This document shows, one piece after another, positions 15,239-23,730 of a DNA stretch of 30,929 nt; position 1 is the first letter of the stretch; each line of letters starts with the position of its first letter. A program made the translations under genes and the position numbers. Source of the DNA: Bacillota bacterium (GTDB taxonomy: Bacteria; Bacillota; Clostridia; Acetivibrionales; DSM-1351); assembly GCA_023444055.1 (NCBI GenBank), contig JAEZRV010000006.1:1-30929 (forward strand). Reading direction: 5' to 3'. Below the pieces are notes generated by a model, which ran no database searches, was not told the origin of the DNA, and worked only from the letters and a program-made list of their open reading frames with translations.

Positions 15239-16198
15239 ATGAGTATTGATAAAAATACAAAATTAATCAAAGCAGAAACATATGGTATGCTGGTTTCACG
15301 GTTTATTAAAAATAATACACCTCAGATAGCTCTTCTGACACCTTTTGTAATAGCGTTGGCAAGTGGCGTGGGTAATCTTATAATATTTTTAACTAAAAAA
15401 GGTTATTGTTATTATTTCAATCTAAATTATAGTTTTATGAATTTTGATAGTACATCATTTTTATATAAAATTATTACTGTTAGTTTAGTAAGTATACTAT
15501 ATTGGTTATATTCTATATTTTCAGTAAGAATGCTTTATATAAGAAAAAATATATTCAAGAAGCTAGTTTGTTTTATTATTATGCCATTTGTGTTTAATCT
15601 TTTATATAGTTTTTATAGCACTAAAATAGTGTTGTTTAATGATATAACGTATTTAACAACTGTAATAATTTCATGTGCTTTATGCATATTTATACATTGG
15701 CCATACGTTTATTTAATGGGACGTTTTATGGCTGGAACAATTAATGATGATGTATTAGAACAACATAAATTCGAAAAATTAAAAAAGAAAAAGTTAAGAA
15801 CATATAAGAAAGAAAATGGTAAAAAATCGAGTGATGAAAATAAAAGGGAAAGTATTAAAAATGCGAATAATAAAAATAATAGGCAATATATCAAAGACAA
15901 GCAAATAGGAAAAATCTTTGGTGCATTAATGCTTTTGGTACCAATCTTAATTACCTTTGGGGGTATATTTAATATCGGATATCATTTTGCAAAAATGGAA
16001 AAACAATTTGATACAGTAAGAATAGAAAACTCAAATTATGCTGTGATTGCCACTGATGGTAATCAGTTTATATTAGAATTATGTGATATATCAAAGGATA
16101 AAAAGAGTGTAACCATTGATACGAATACATATATGAAAGTTGATTGTAAGAACTTAATCATACATAGATATAAATTTGAAAGTGTATTAATAAAGTAA
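15239..16198 (+). CDS. Five-helix membrane protein of unknown family
   Basis: I do not recognise this 319-residue protein. It has four hydrophobic segments in the first half (about 27-50, 76-95, 105-125, 135-160), then a strongly basic Lys/Asn-rich loop (about 172-225, including KLKKKKLR), a fifth segment (about 227-248) and a C-terminal soluble domain of about 70 residues with beta character. By the positive-inside rule the basic loop should be cytoplasmic and the C-terminal domain outside. It starts 15 bases after the PAPS-reductase-like gene with GATAGGGG in front, so it is almost certainly co-transcribed with it. In defence operons such membrane subunits often act as effectors or sensors, but here that is only inferred from position. 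Confidence 0.7.
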   Translation: MSIDKNTKLIKAETYGMLVSRFIKNNTPQIALLTPFVIALASGVGNLIIFLTKKGYCYYFNLNYSFMNFDSTSFLYKIITVSLVSILYWLYSIFSVRMLYIRKNIFKKLVCFIIMPFVFNLLYSFYSTKIVLFNDITYLTTVIISCALCIFIHWPYVYLMGRFMAGTINDDVLEQHKFEKLKKKKLRTYKKENGKKSSDENKRESIKNANNKNNRQYIKDKQIGKIFGALMLLVPILITFGGIFNIGYHFAKMEKQFDTVRIENSNYAVIATDGNQFILELCDISKDKKSVTIDTNTYMKVDCKNLIIHRYKFESVLIK

Positions 16199-16338
16199 AA
16201 ATTATTTTTTGATAATATGATACAGAGAGAATGGTGCAGATAAATTTTGTTGTATAAATTTGCTAAATTTAGGTATTCACATTTGCTTTCAAGAAGTAAA
16301 AATTTGGACATGTACTGATTAACAAAATATAACTTACT

Positions 16339-16344
16339 AGGAGG
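16339..16344 (+). promoter_or_regulatory. Consensus Shine-Dalgarno fixing a GTG start
   Basis: AGGAGG six bases before GTG 16351 is the full consensus and supports this non-ATG start for the dGTPase-like gene, so the extra N-terminal domain is translated. Confidence 0.75.
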
Positions 16345-16350
16345 CTTACA

Positions 16351-18315
16351 GTGGAAAAAATAGTTTTTATTATTAAGATTAAGGATTGCAAAGAAACTAA
16401 AACAATTTGGGAAAATGCTAATAATAGTTATAATAAGAAAGGTAGAGGGGAAGACAGAAAATTTGGATTTTATAACATAAAAACAGAAATTGATAAAGGA
16501 TATTTAAAAAAAGAAGGGATAGAAAAGGAAGTTAAGGGACTTATACTATTGATTACTTATAATGATACAGTAATTAAAGATTTGCATATTGGAACGTGTG
16601 AGGTAAATAAAAAGCTTAATTTGGAATATTGTATGAATAGATATATAAGGCAATCAGATTGTAATAGAACGATAGAAGGAATCATAGATAAGTTGGATTT
16701 GGATTTAGAAAAGGATTTTCCAAAGGATTCATATATTAGAATTAGTAAAATGAATAGTTTAATATCAGAATTAAAAGAAAGATTGCTACCAAGTAAACAA
16801 TCACAAAAGCCTAAAAATATTGATTTTGACAAGGAAAAAGAATATGAATTACATAAATTAGCACAACATAATGAGCAATGTATACGAATTTATAATAATA
16901 TGGAGCCAGACAAGTATCGTAATGAGTTTCAAAGAGATAGGGAACGTATTGTAAATAGTAAAGCCTTTAGGAGAATGGTTGATAAAGCACAAATATTTGG
17001 TGCTGATAAAGGAGATTATTTTAGAACAAGGATGACACATACATTAGAGGTAAACCAGATCGCCAAAGCTATAGCATATGCGTTAGGGCTAAATTTAGAT
17101 TTGACAGAAGCAATTGCCTTAGCACATGATCTTGGACATACACCTTTTGGGCATCAAGGAGAACGGACGATAGAGAATATTTTGAATGGTAAAAGTAGAA
17201 TAAATTTTAATACACCTACTGAGTTTTTAGAAGCAAATTGCTATGGGGGGTTTAAACATAATTATCAAAGTGCGAAAGTGTTAACAAAATTAGAAGAAAA
17301 ATATATAGAACACTGTGGTTTGGATGTGAGTGTACAGGTGATTGAAGGAGTATTAAAGCATACAAAATTAAAAAAATGTATTGATATAAATGACTTTATT
17401 ACTGAAGATTATAGCTTAAATTTAAACCTAGAATTTGAAAAAGGTATGTGTATTCCAGCTACACTTGAAGGCCAGGTTGTAGCAATTGCAGATGAAATTG
17501 CTCAAAGAGGTCATGATGTTGATGATGCTTTAACATCAGGATTGATGACGATGGATGAGTTACTTGATCGGCTTGATATTGAAAAGTATTATTCATTACG
17601 AAATAAACTAAAAAAAACAGTGGACGAGGTTGATAGGTATTGTAGAATTTATATAGATAAAAGCGAATTATTAATTGGGAGAATTATATCTGATATAGTT
17701 GGATTTTTTATTAACGAATGTATTAGTTTTAGTAAGGCTGTGATGGATAAAGCAAAAGATAATAAAATTGATATGAACAACAAAACTAAGTATATTGGGT
17801 TTAATTCCGATATTGAATCAATTAATCAATATTTAGAAAAAATAGTTCAAAAAAAAGTTATTTGTAATACAGAAGTGGCAAGGTGTGATTACAATGCAAG
17901 TGAAATTATTTTAAAACTTTTTGAGGCATATTATAGAAACCCAAGATTATTACATAAAGGAACATTACACAGAATATTTGCAGAAACACTTATGCATAAA
18001 GATGAAAGAGTGTCAAATAGTGCTGTTGATTTGAATGATTGTGCAATTAAAATTGTTAATGCTGAAATCGAAGATATATGTGTAAATGTTATATGTAGTG
18101 AAGAAAAGAAAAAGATAGATAGCGCTGAGAAAGATGAGGAAAGAAGCAATTTAAGAAATGAATTGTTGAAAATTTATGAAAAACGACAAAAAGAAATGAA
18201 GCTAGATGATTACATTAGATTTGAAAAAAGAAAAATACTAATTAGAAATATTGTAGATTATATTGCTGGAATGACGGATGACTATGCAATAAGTGAATAT
18301 AATCGAATTAAATAA
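16351..18315 (+). CDS. dGTPase-family HD triphosphohydrolase with unknown N-terminal domain
   Basis: Enzymes of this family hydrolyse dNTPs (classically dGTP) to the nucleoside and tripolyphosphate. The 654-residue protein shows the family's core from about residue 185: EFQRDRERIVNSKAFRRM (192-209), FRTRMTHTLEV (His230), the HD pair in ALAHDLGHTPFGHQG (His259-Asp260, His263, His268) and the last metal ligand in IADEIAQRGHDVDDA. Residues 1-155 form an extra alpha/beta domain (IVFIIKIKD start, GLILLITYND strand) that I cannot assign; canonical dGTPases lack it. Bacterial dGTPases are established anti-phage effectors that deplete dNTPs. The gene lies 152 bases after the membrane-protein gene, is very AT-rich like its two left neighbours, and precedes the helicase gene by 41 bases. 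The HD assignment is firm; the defence role is inferred. Confidence 0.88.
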   Translation: MEKIVFIIKIKDCKETKTIWENANNSYNKKGRGEDRKFGFYNIKTEIDKGYLKKEGIEKEVKGLILLITYNDTVIKDLHIGTCEVNKKLNLEYCMNRYIRQSDCNRTIEGIIDKLDLDLEKDFPKDSYIRISKMNSLISELKERLLPSKQSQKPKNIDFDKEKEYELHKLAQHNEQCIRIYNNMEPDKYRNEFQRDRERIVNSKAFRRMVDKAQIFGADKGDYFRTRMTHTLEVNQIAKAIAYALGLNLDLTEAIALAHDLGHTPFGHQGERTIENILNGKSRINFNTPTEFLEANCYGGFKHNYQSAKVLTKLEEKYIEHCGLDVSVQVIEGVLKHTKLKKCIDINDFITEDYSLNLNLEFEKGMCIPATLEGQVVAIADEIAQRGHDVDDALTSGLMTMDELLDRLDIEKYYSLRNKLKKTVDEVDRYCRIYIDKSELLIGRIISDIVGFFINECISFSKAVMDKAKDNKIDMNNKTKYIGFNSDIESINQYLEKIVQKKVICNTEVARCDYNASEIILKLFEAYYRNPRLLHKGTLHRIFAETLMHKDERVSNSAVDLNDCAIKIVNAEIEDICVNVICSEEKKKIDSAEKDEERSNLRNELLKIYEKRQKEMKLDDYIRFEKRKILIRNIVDYIAGMTDDYAISEYNRIK

Positions 18316-18356
18316 AAGTATAAAACATAACATATACCAACTAAAAAGAGGTCACC

Positions 18357-20771
18357 ATGCTACCACAAAACGCCTTAATAACAAATTCAAACACAAACTT
18401 GCTTCCACACTTAAAAGAAGCAATAAGAAACTCAAACAAAATAAAAATATTAGCTGCATTTATTAAGGAATCTGGTGTGGATTTGATAATAGATGATTTA
18501 ATTCATGCATTAAAAAATGGTGCTGAGATACAGATTTTGACTGGTTATTACCTTGGAATTACTGAGCCGTCAGCATTATATTTGCTCAAAATGAATTTGG
18601 GAGAATGTGCAGATATACGCATTTATAAGCATACAAACATTTCATTTCACCCTAAAACATATATATTCCAAGATGACCAGAGCTGTGAAATATTTATAGG
18701 TTCATCAAATATATCTGAGTCGGCTTTAAAACATGGAGTAGAGTGGAATTATAAAATAGTAAAAAGTAATGGTGAAGGGGATATTAGCCAATTCATAGAT
18801 AGCTTTGAAAATTTGTTTGAAAACCATTCTTTTAAACTTGATGATGAAGCACTTAAAAACTATAGTATTGGTTGGAAGATAAACAAGTTTTTATATAGGT
18901 CTGGTAAGGAACAACTTGAGCAAGAAAAAGAGTCTTTAGGTAAAGTTGCTTCACAGACACAATGTATACAAGCTGTAAAACCATTCGGTGCCCAAATTGA
19001 AGCCTTATACTACCTTAATCAAACAAGAGAAGAAGGAATGCAAAAAGGTCTTGTTGTCATGGCTACAGGTGTTGGAAAAACGTATTTGGCGGCTTTTGAT
19101 AGTCAAAACTTCAAGAGAATTTTATTTGTAGCGCACAGGGAAGAAATTTTAAATCAAGCCTGTAATAGTTTTGAAATTGTAATGCCAAACAAAAGCTTAG
19201 GTCTTTTTAAGGCATCAAATATAAATAAAGATGCAGACGTTATTTTCGCTAGTGTACAAACTCTTGGAAAAGAAAACTATCTCAATGAAACATATTTCAA
19301 GCCTGATGATTTCGATTACATTATTATAGATGAATTTCATCATGTGGCAGCAAAAACTTATAGATGCATTGTAGACTATTTTAAACCGAAGTTTTTACTG
19401 GGGCTTACGGCAACACCATTTAGAATGGATAATAAGGATATATTTGAATACTGCGACGACAATCTTGTTTACGAAATCAATTTAAAGGAAGCGATAGAAA
19501 GAGACTATCTAGTGCCGTTTAAGTATTATGGTGTATATGATGATACGGATTACAGTAAAATTGATTATAAAAATGGGAAGTACAATGAAAAAGAGCTTGA
19601 AAAAACATTATCAGTTGAGAAACGAGCTGATTTAGTATATAAATATTATAAGATGTTTAATTTAAATAAAACTGTAGCTTTTTGTTGCTCGGTCAACCAT
19701 GCAAACTTTATGGCAGGCGAATTTAACAAATCTGGAATTAAGGCAGTTACAGTACATACAGGTGATGGAGAATACAAAGAGCAAAGAGAAAAGGCAGTTA
19801 ATTTATTAAAAAATGGAGAAATCAAAGTAATATTTGTTGTTGATATTTTTAACGAAGGTGTAGATATTCCAGAAATTGATTCTGTGTTATTTCTTAGACC
19901 TACAGAATCCTATACAGTCTTTATTCAACAGTTGGGCAGAGGCTTGAGAAAATATCCTGGTAAATGCTGTTTAACAGTACTTGATTTTATAGGAAACTAT
20001 AAACGTGCATATCTTTTACCAATATTATTAAGCGGTAAAAACCCAATGAGCAGAAAAGATAGCTCATTTGTTAATATAGAATATCCAGAAGGTTGTAATG
20101 TTCAGTTTGACTTGAAATTAATTGATCTTTTTGAAGAGCTTAAAAAGAGAGAAAAGCTGTCAGCTAGAATTGAAAATGAATATTATAGATTAAAAGAAGC
20201 TCTAGGAAGACGACCTACAAGAACAGATATTTTTGAGGGCTCAGATATTAAAGCTGAGGAATTCATTAACCTGAAAAATGGATATTTTGGCTTAATGGCT
20301 CAACTTGGAGAGCTAAATGAAGAGGAAAAATTGTGGATAGGTACAGATGTTGAAAAATTCTTATATGAAATTGAGAAAATGAAAATGGATAAGCTTTATA
20401 AAATTCCTACTTTAAGGACATTTATTAAAGGTGAAAAACTGTGCCAAAAGGTTGGTGCAGATGAAGTGGCACTTAGTATGAAAACTTTTTATCAGAATCC
20501 AAGGTATTCAATAGATATGCAAGACAAAGGTAGTAAAGACTATCTGAACTGGACAATTGGCAAGTTTAAAGATAAAGCGATACAATACCCAATTAAATAT
20601 ATAGACAAGAGTTCGAATTATTTCAGCTATGACGAAATTAATAAGGAACTGTATCTATCTGATGAAATATTAAAATACAATAGCTGTTTATTTGCGAAGC
20701 ATTTTGATGATATACTTGAATATAAATTGAGAAATAAACATGCCAAGTTATATAAAAAGCTGGAAGATTAG
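18357..20771 (+). CDS. PLD-type nuclease domain fused to SF2 (DEAD/DEAH, ResIII-like) helicase
   Basis: This 804-residue protein carries an N-terminal phospholipase-D-like nuclease domain (about 1-165) with the half-site HPKTYIF (His98, Lys100) and GSSNIS (115-120). The SF2 helicase core follows: ATGVGKT (Walker A, 236-242), AHREE (259-263), DEFHH (Walker B, 325-329), TATPFR (351-356), NEGVDIPE and QLGRGLR (motif VI, 525-531). The C-terminal 200 residues are of unknown family and look like the DUF3427-type tail of similar proteins, but I cannot confirm this. A single HKD half-site usually means the nuclease works as a dimer. AGAGG sits five bases before ATG 18357. A methyltransferase gene follows after 11 bases. 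PLD-helicase proteins occur in phage-defence and restriction-like contexts; target recognition is unknown. Confidence 0.85.
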   Translation: MLPQNALITNSNTNLLPHLKEAIRNSNKIKILAAFIKESGVDLIIDDLIHALKNGAEIQILTGYYLGITEPSALYLLKMNLGECADIRIYKHTNISFHPKTYIFQDDQSCEIFIGSSNISESALKHGVEWNYKIVKSNGEGDISQFIDSFENLFENHSFKLDDEALKNYSIGWKINKFLYRSGKEQLEQEKESLGKVASQTQCIQAVKPFGAQIEALYYLNQTREEGMQKGLVVMATGVGKTYLAAFDSQNFKRILFVAHREEILNQACNSFEIVMPNKSLGLFKASNINKDADVIFASVQTLGKENYLNETYFKPDDFDYIIIDEFHHVAAKTYRCIVDYFKPKFLLGLTATPFRMDNKDIFEYCDDNLVYEINLKEAIERDYLVPFKYYGVYDDTDYSKIDYKNGKYNEKELEKTLSVEKRADLVYKYYKMFNLNKTVAFCCSVNHANFMAGEFNKSGIKAVTVHTGDGEYKEQREKAVNLLKNGEIKVIFVVDIFNEGVDIPEIDSVLFLRPTESYTVFIQQLGRGLRKYPGKCCLTVLDFIGNYKRAYLLPILLSGKNPMSRKDSSFVNIEYPEGCNVQFDLKLIDLFEELKKREKLSARIENEYYRLKEALGRRPTRTDIFEGSDIKAEEFINLKNGYFGLMAQLGELNEEEKLWIGTDVEKFLYEIEKMKMDKLYKIPTLRTFIKGEKLCQKVGADEVALSMKTFYQNPRYSIDMQDKGSKDYLNWTIGKFKDKAIQYPIKYIDKSSNYFSYDEINKELYLSDEILKYNSCLFAKHFDDILEYKLRNKHAKLYKKLED

Positions 20772-20782
20772 AAAGGATTAAC

Positions 20783-21364
20783 ATGAGTTTAGATTTTTAC
20801 AATAAAAATTCGAAAGAATTCTTTGACAATACAGTTTCTGCCGATATGACAGAAGCCTATATTGATTTCTTAAAATATATTGAACCGAATGGAAAAATAC
20901 TTGATGCAGGGTGTGGTTCTGGTAGAGACAGTCTGTTTTTTTTAGGAAAAGGATTCTCAGTTGTCTCAATTGATGCATCAGATGAAATGGTAAGACTCAG
21001 TTCGGAATTGACGGGGCAGAAAACTATTAAAATGATGTTCCAAGACATGAATTTCAATGATGAATTCGATGGGGTTTGGGCATGTGCCTCTCTTTTGCAT
21101 GTGAGCAAAAATGAAATTGACGATGTAATTGAAAGAATTTCAAATAGCTTAAAGGGAAATGGGATTTTTTACGCCTCTTTCAAATATGGAGGTGGGGAGA
21201 TAGTCAGGGATGGCAGACTATTTAACTCCTACAATGAAGAAACCTTGAAAACCCTTATTGAAATGCAAAAAAACTTGGAAGTGCTGAAAATCTGGAAAAC
21301 GCAAGATGTTCGCCCTGACAGAGAAAATGAGTATTGGGTGAATGTGCTGTGTAAGAAAGTATAG
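20783..21364 (+). CDS. Class I SAM-dependent methyltransferase
   Basis: This 193-residue cytoplasmic protein has the SAM-binding motif I ILDAGCGSGRDS (39-50), the acidic end of strand 2 in VSIDAS (61-66) and a post-motif region WACASLLHV that fits a TehB/UbiE-like Rossmann methyltransferase. The C-terminal half (FYASFKYGGGE, then VLKIWKTQD) is also usual for this group. It starts 11 bases after the helicase stop with GAAAGGA in front, so the two are probably translated from one message. It lacks an NPPY motif, so a DNA-adenine or cytosine-N4 methylase is unlikely; small molecules, RNA or protein are the likelier substrates. A modification role paired with the helicase-nuclease is possible but unproven. 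Confidence 0.82.
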   Translation: MSLDFYNKNSKEFFDNTVSADMTEAYIDFLKYIEPNGKILDAGCGSGRDSLFFLGKGFSVVSIDASDEMVRLSSELTGQKTIKMMFQDMNFNDEFDGVWACASLLHVSKNEIDDVIERISNSLKGNGIFYASFKYGGGEIVRDGRLFNSYNEETLKTLIEMQKNLEVLKIWKTQDVRPDRENEYWVNVLCKKV

Positions 21365-21600
21365 CAAGGTTTATTAAAATTATTTTTGGAATTAACCATT
21401 AAAAATTCTACCGCACGATAAAATTTTCATGTGCGAAAGTTGAGTGTTTTTGGGGATACAAAAGGCAACTATTTCAATCGAGTCCTTATTTCTCGATAGA
21501 AAATATAGAAGTGTACAAACGTATAATTAGTGATATACTTACCATAAAATAGATATACGAAATAAAAATAAAATATAAATTTACATACAGGAGCCCACCC
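21365..21600. other. Intergenic region with two small hairpins and an extended -10
   Basis: It contains two short perfect inverted repeats, CGCAC (21412-21416) with GTGCG (21431-21435) and ATCGAG (21477-21482) with CTCGAT (21492-21497), neither followed by a T-run. A candidate extended -10 (TGATATACT, 21531-21539) and AGGAG (21589-21593) belong to the next gene. Confidence 0.4.
21531..21539 (+). promoter_or_regulatory. Candidate extended -10 of the HD-hydrolase gene
   Basis: TGATATACT carries TG plus a one-mismatch -10. A weak -35 (TGTACA, four of six) lies 17 bases upstream of the TATACT. It would give a leader of about 55 bases. Confidence 0.4.
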
Positions 21601-22146
21601 ATGTCAGACTACATACTTACATATTCAAAAACCAAGTTCTACCCACTAGAACCTATAAAAGAAGACATAAACATTATAGATATAGCACATGCGCTGTCAC
21701 TGATGACCAGAGCGAATGGGCATTTCAAGCATTTCTTTTCTGTAGCTCAGCATTGTGTCAGCTGTTGTAAAGAAGCAAAGCTGAGAGGATATTCTCAGAG
21801 AGTGCAGCTTGGATGTTTGCTACATGATGCCAGTGAAAGCTATATTTCTGATTTAACAAGACCGGTCAAAAAGAATTTGTCAGCATATTTTGATATTGAG
21901 GCAAAGCTGCAGCAAGTTATATATGAGCGATTTGGACTTGGTGATTTGACTGAGGCTGAAAAAGTACAAATATCCGAGGTTGATGATGCTTTGCTCTATT
22001 GTGAGTTTAAGGAATTAATGGATGTTGATATCTCTGCTAATGTTCCCCAAATGGCTATGAAGCATGATTTCTCTCAAAGGGATTTTATTAGTGTGGAAAG
22101 TGAGTTTATATCGTGCTTTAAAAAATTAACAGGTACTGACTTCTAA
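21601..22146 (+). CDS. HD-domain phosphohydrolase (YfbR-like)
   Basis: This 181-residue protein resembles the HD-superfamily nucleotidase group of COG1896 (5'-deoxynucleotidase YfbR and relatives), enzymes that remove phosphate from nucleotides with divalent metal. Metal ligands are visible as FSVAQHCV (His51), LLHDASESY (His75-Asp76) and EVDDALL (Asp128 or Asp129); the DLTRPVKK segment after the HD pair is characteristic of this group. AGGAG lies seven bases before the ATG. It is separated from the methyltransferase gene by 236 bases with its own likely promoter. Its placement beside a dGTPase cluster and a kinase-like gene suggests nucleotide metabolism, but the exact substrate cannot be read from sequence. 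Confidence 0.82.
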   Translation: MSDYILTYSKTKFYPLEPIKEDINIIDIAHALSLMTRANGHFKHFFSVAQHCVSCCKEAKLRGYSQRVQLGCLLHDASESYISDLTRPVKKNLSAYFDIEAKLQQVIYERFGLGDLTEAEKVQISEVDDALLYCEFKELMDVDISANVPQMAMKHDFSQRDFISVESEFISCFKKLTGTDF

Positions 22147-22173
22147 TGCAAATAGTTTATAGTGAACAATAGA

Positions 22174-22198
22174 TGCTTAAGCCATTTCGGCTTGAGCA
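22174..22198. other. 10-bp hairpin upstream of the kinase-like gene
   Basis: TGCTTAAGCC (22174-22183) and GGCTTGAGCA (22189-22198) form a 10-bp stem with one wobble around a five-base loop, between the HD gene stop and the G-rich Shine-Dalgarno. No T-run follows, so it could be an RNA-processing or translational element rather than a terminator. Confidence 0.45.
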
Positions 22199-22222
22199 CT
22201 TGTGGGGGGGAGTCAATTACTT

Positions 22223-22771
22223 ATGAAAAAGCATATACACATAACAGGAGCTTCAGGCTCAGGAACTACAACACTTGCCAAAGCACTTAGTGAAGAACTA
22301 GGGTATGCACATTTTGATACAGATAATTATTACTGGCTTCCCACTGAACCGCCGTACACAGATAAACGACCCATTAATGAAAGGCTTGAGCTAATAAAAA
22401 AGGAAATGGATAAAGCTGATAAGTGGATTTTATCTGGATCTAACTGTAGCTGGGGAGATTCTCTTATTGAACGCTACGATTTGGTGATATTTTTGTATGT
22501 ACCTAAAGATACACGTATGAAAAGGCTAATTCAGCGTGAAAAGGAAAGATACCCAATAGAGCGTATTTCATGCGGTGGAGATTTATATGACAGCCATAAT
22601 ACCTTTATCCAATGGGCAGCAGCTTATGATGAAGGTGGCGAAAAATTGAGAAGCCTTTACGTACATAATGAATGGCTGAAGAAACTAAAATGTGACGTTA
22701 TCAGAATTGAAGGAGAGAAAAGTGTAAAAGAAAGCATGGATTTAGTAAAGAATAAGCTGGGTAGATTATAA
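22223..22771 (+). CDS. P-loop kinase-like protein (adenylate/shikimate kinase fold)
   Basis: This 182-residue cytoplasmic protein has the Walker A loop GASGSGTTT (residues 9-17), a DTDNYYWLPTEPPY segment just after the first helix, an LSGSNCSWGD strand-turn and a lid-like arginine-rich stretch (RLIQREKERYP). It belongs to the AAA/adenylate-kinase-related group often labelled topology-modulation-like or small NMP-kinase-like; the phosphate acceptor is unknown. I choose ATG 22223 instead of the upstream GTG at 22202, because the GTG would overlap the only good Shine-Dalgarno (GGGGGGGAG, 22204-22212) and the protein family begins directly with the first beta strand. It follows the HD gene by 76 bases, including a hairpin. 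Confidence 0.78.
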   Translation: MKKHIHITGASGSGTTTLAKALSEELGYAHFDTDNYYWLPTEPPYTDKRPINERLELIKKEMDKADKWILSGSNCSWGDSLIERYDLVIFLYVPKDTRMKRLIQREKERYPIERISCGGDLYDSHNTFIQWAAAYDEGGEKLRSLYVHNEWLKKLKCDVIRIEGEKSVKESMDLVKNKLGRL

Positions 22772-22922
22772 GCTCATTTAAGGGCATTAAAAAATAATGG
22801 GCAGGCTATGTTAAAAAAGCACTACCCCGAATATCCGAACATAAAAAGTCGGGTTCATTCCCTTTTTTCGAAGTAAGATTGAAGTGGGAAGGATGTTCCA
22901 AAATTTTGGGAGGAAAATTTCT
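22772..22922. other. 151-bp spacer with weak terminator-like end and strong Shine-Dalgarno
   Basis: A weak stem (CCCGA near 22836 with TCGGG near 22850) followed by CCCTTTTTT (22860-22868) may end the kinase transcript. GGGAGG (22908-22913) lies nine bases before ATG 22923 and decides the start of the lipoprotein over an upstream GTG/ATG. Confidence 0.35.
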
Positions 22923-23627
22923 ATGAATACAAAAAAGTTGGTGATTTGTTTTATAAGTATATTACTTTTATGCTGTGCTTGCAATCAAAACAAAGATAAC
23001 AATAATACACCAAATACTGAAACAGCAGCTACTTCCAGTGCTATTGATACTACAGAAACAACTACTTCCTCAAATAAAGCAACTGGAGCAGTAGCTACTT
23101 CTACAACAAATTCCACCGCTAATTCAAATAAAGCAAACGATACATATTTCAATGTTGTAAACAGTGCAGAGTATTTTACTTCAACTGTGGGGCGTGGTGT
23201 AGAAATGAAGTATAATAATTGGATAAACGTTGATAATGATGAGTATAGTGATCTCAGATTTTTGATAGATGGTGCACACTATGAAAATGGACTGGGTACT
23301 GATGGAAAAACAAGTGATGGCTACGATAATCGAAAATATAGTGAGGATAACTATCAAATTGTTAAAGGAAAATATGATCAACTGATAGGAATTTTTGGAT
23401 TTGATGATCGTACTCCTAGTAAAGCTGCAACTGATCTAGTAATATTAGAAGATGGAAAAGAAACCTTTCGTACTAAAATTGATGAAAGTAATACAAATGA
23501 AGAAATAAAAGCAGATTTATCCTCAGAAACTAAGTTAATAACAATTCGATTTGAGATTACTGGGACTGTTAAAGATAGAATACCTATGATTATTTTTGCA
23601 GACATAAAAGCTCGCTCAGTACAATAA
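22923..23627 (+). CDS. Lipoprotein with NPCBM-like carbohydrate-binding domain
   Basis: This 234-residue exported protein begins with Lys4-Lys5, a hydrophobic stretch and Cys-rich end LLLCCACN; Cys20 (or Cys17/18) is the likely lipidated residue. A low-complexity Thr/Ser/Asn linker spans about 22-78. The C-terminal 150 residues resemble the NPCBM (novel putative carbohydrate-binding module) fold: GAHYENGLGTDG, YDQLIGIFGFDD, LVILEDGKETF and a final IIFADIKAR strand. The start is ATG 22923, chosen for GGGAGG nine bases upstream and a normal lipoprotein signal; a longer frame adds only 13 residues and spoils the signal. It should sit on the outer face of the membrane and bind sugar polymers. It stands alone, convergent with the ABC transporter gene. 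Confidence 0.75.
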   Translation: MNTKKLVICFISILLLCCACNQNKDNNNTPNTETAATSSAIDTTETTTSSNKATGAVATSTTNSTANSNKANDTYFNVVNSAEYFTSTVGRGVEMKYNNWINVDNDEYSDLRFLIDGAHYENGLGTDGKTSDGYDNRKYSEDNYQIVKGKYDQLIGIFGFDDRTPSKAATDLVILEDGKETFRTKIDESNTNEEIKADLSSETKLITIRFEITGTVKDRIPMIIFADIKARSVQ

Positions 23628-23730
23628 CATTATGCTTTTGCAAAAGTTATTAAAGAAACAGGTATATGTCAATTGCTGTAGTTGCTATAACTAGATTACC
23701 AGAGGATATTTATAGTCGAAACAATTTTAC

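Noticed and set aside
16304..16333. TTGGAC-18-TATAAC as a promoter for the dGTPase gene
   Set aside because: The boxes look acceptable, but transcription would start at about 16340, inside the Shine-Dalgarno AGGAGG, leaving no usable leader. More likely the gene is read from the upstream promoter or another undetected one.
23630..23660. CTTTTGCAAAAG palindrome as a terminator between the lipoprotein and transporter genes
   Set aside because: The palindrome has no room for a proper loop, its stem is AT-rich and short, and no T-run follows in either direction.
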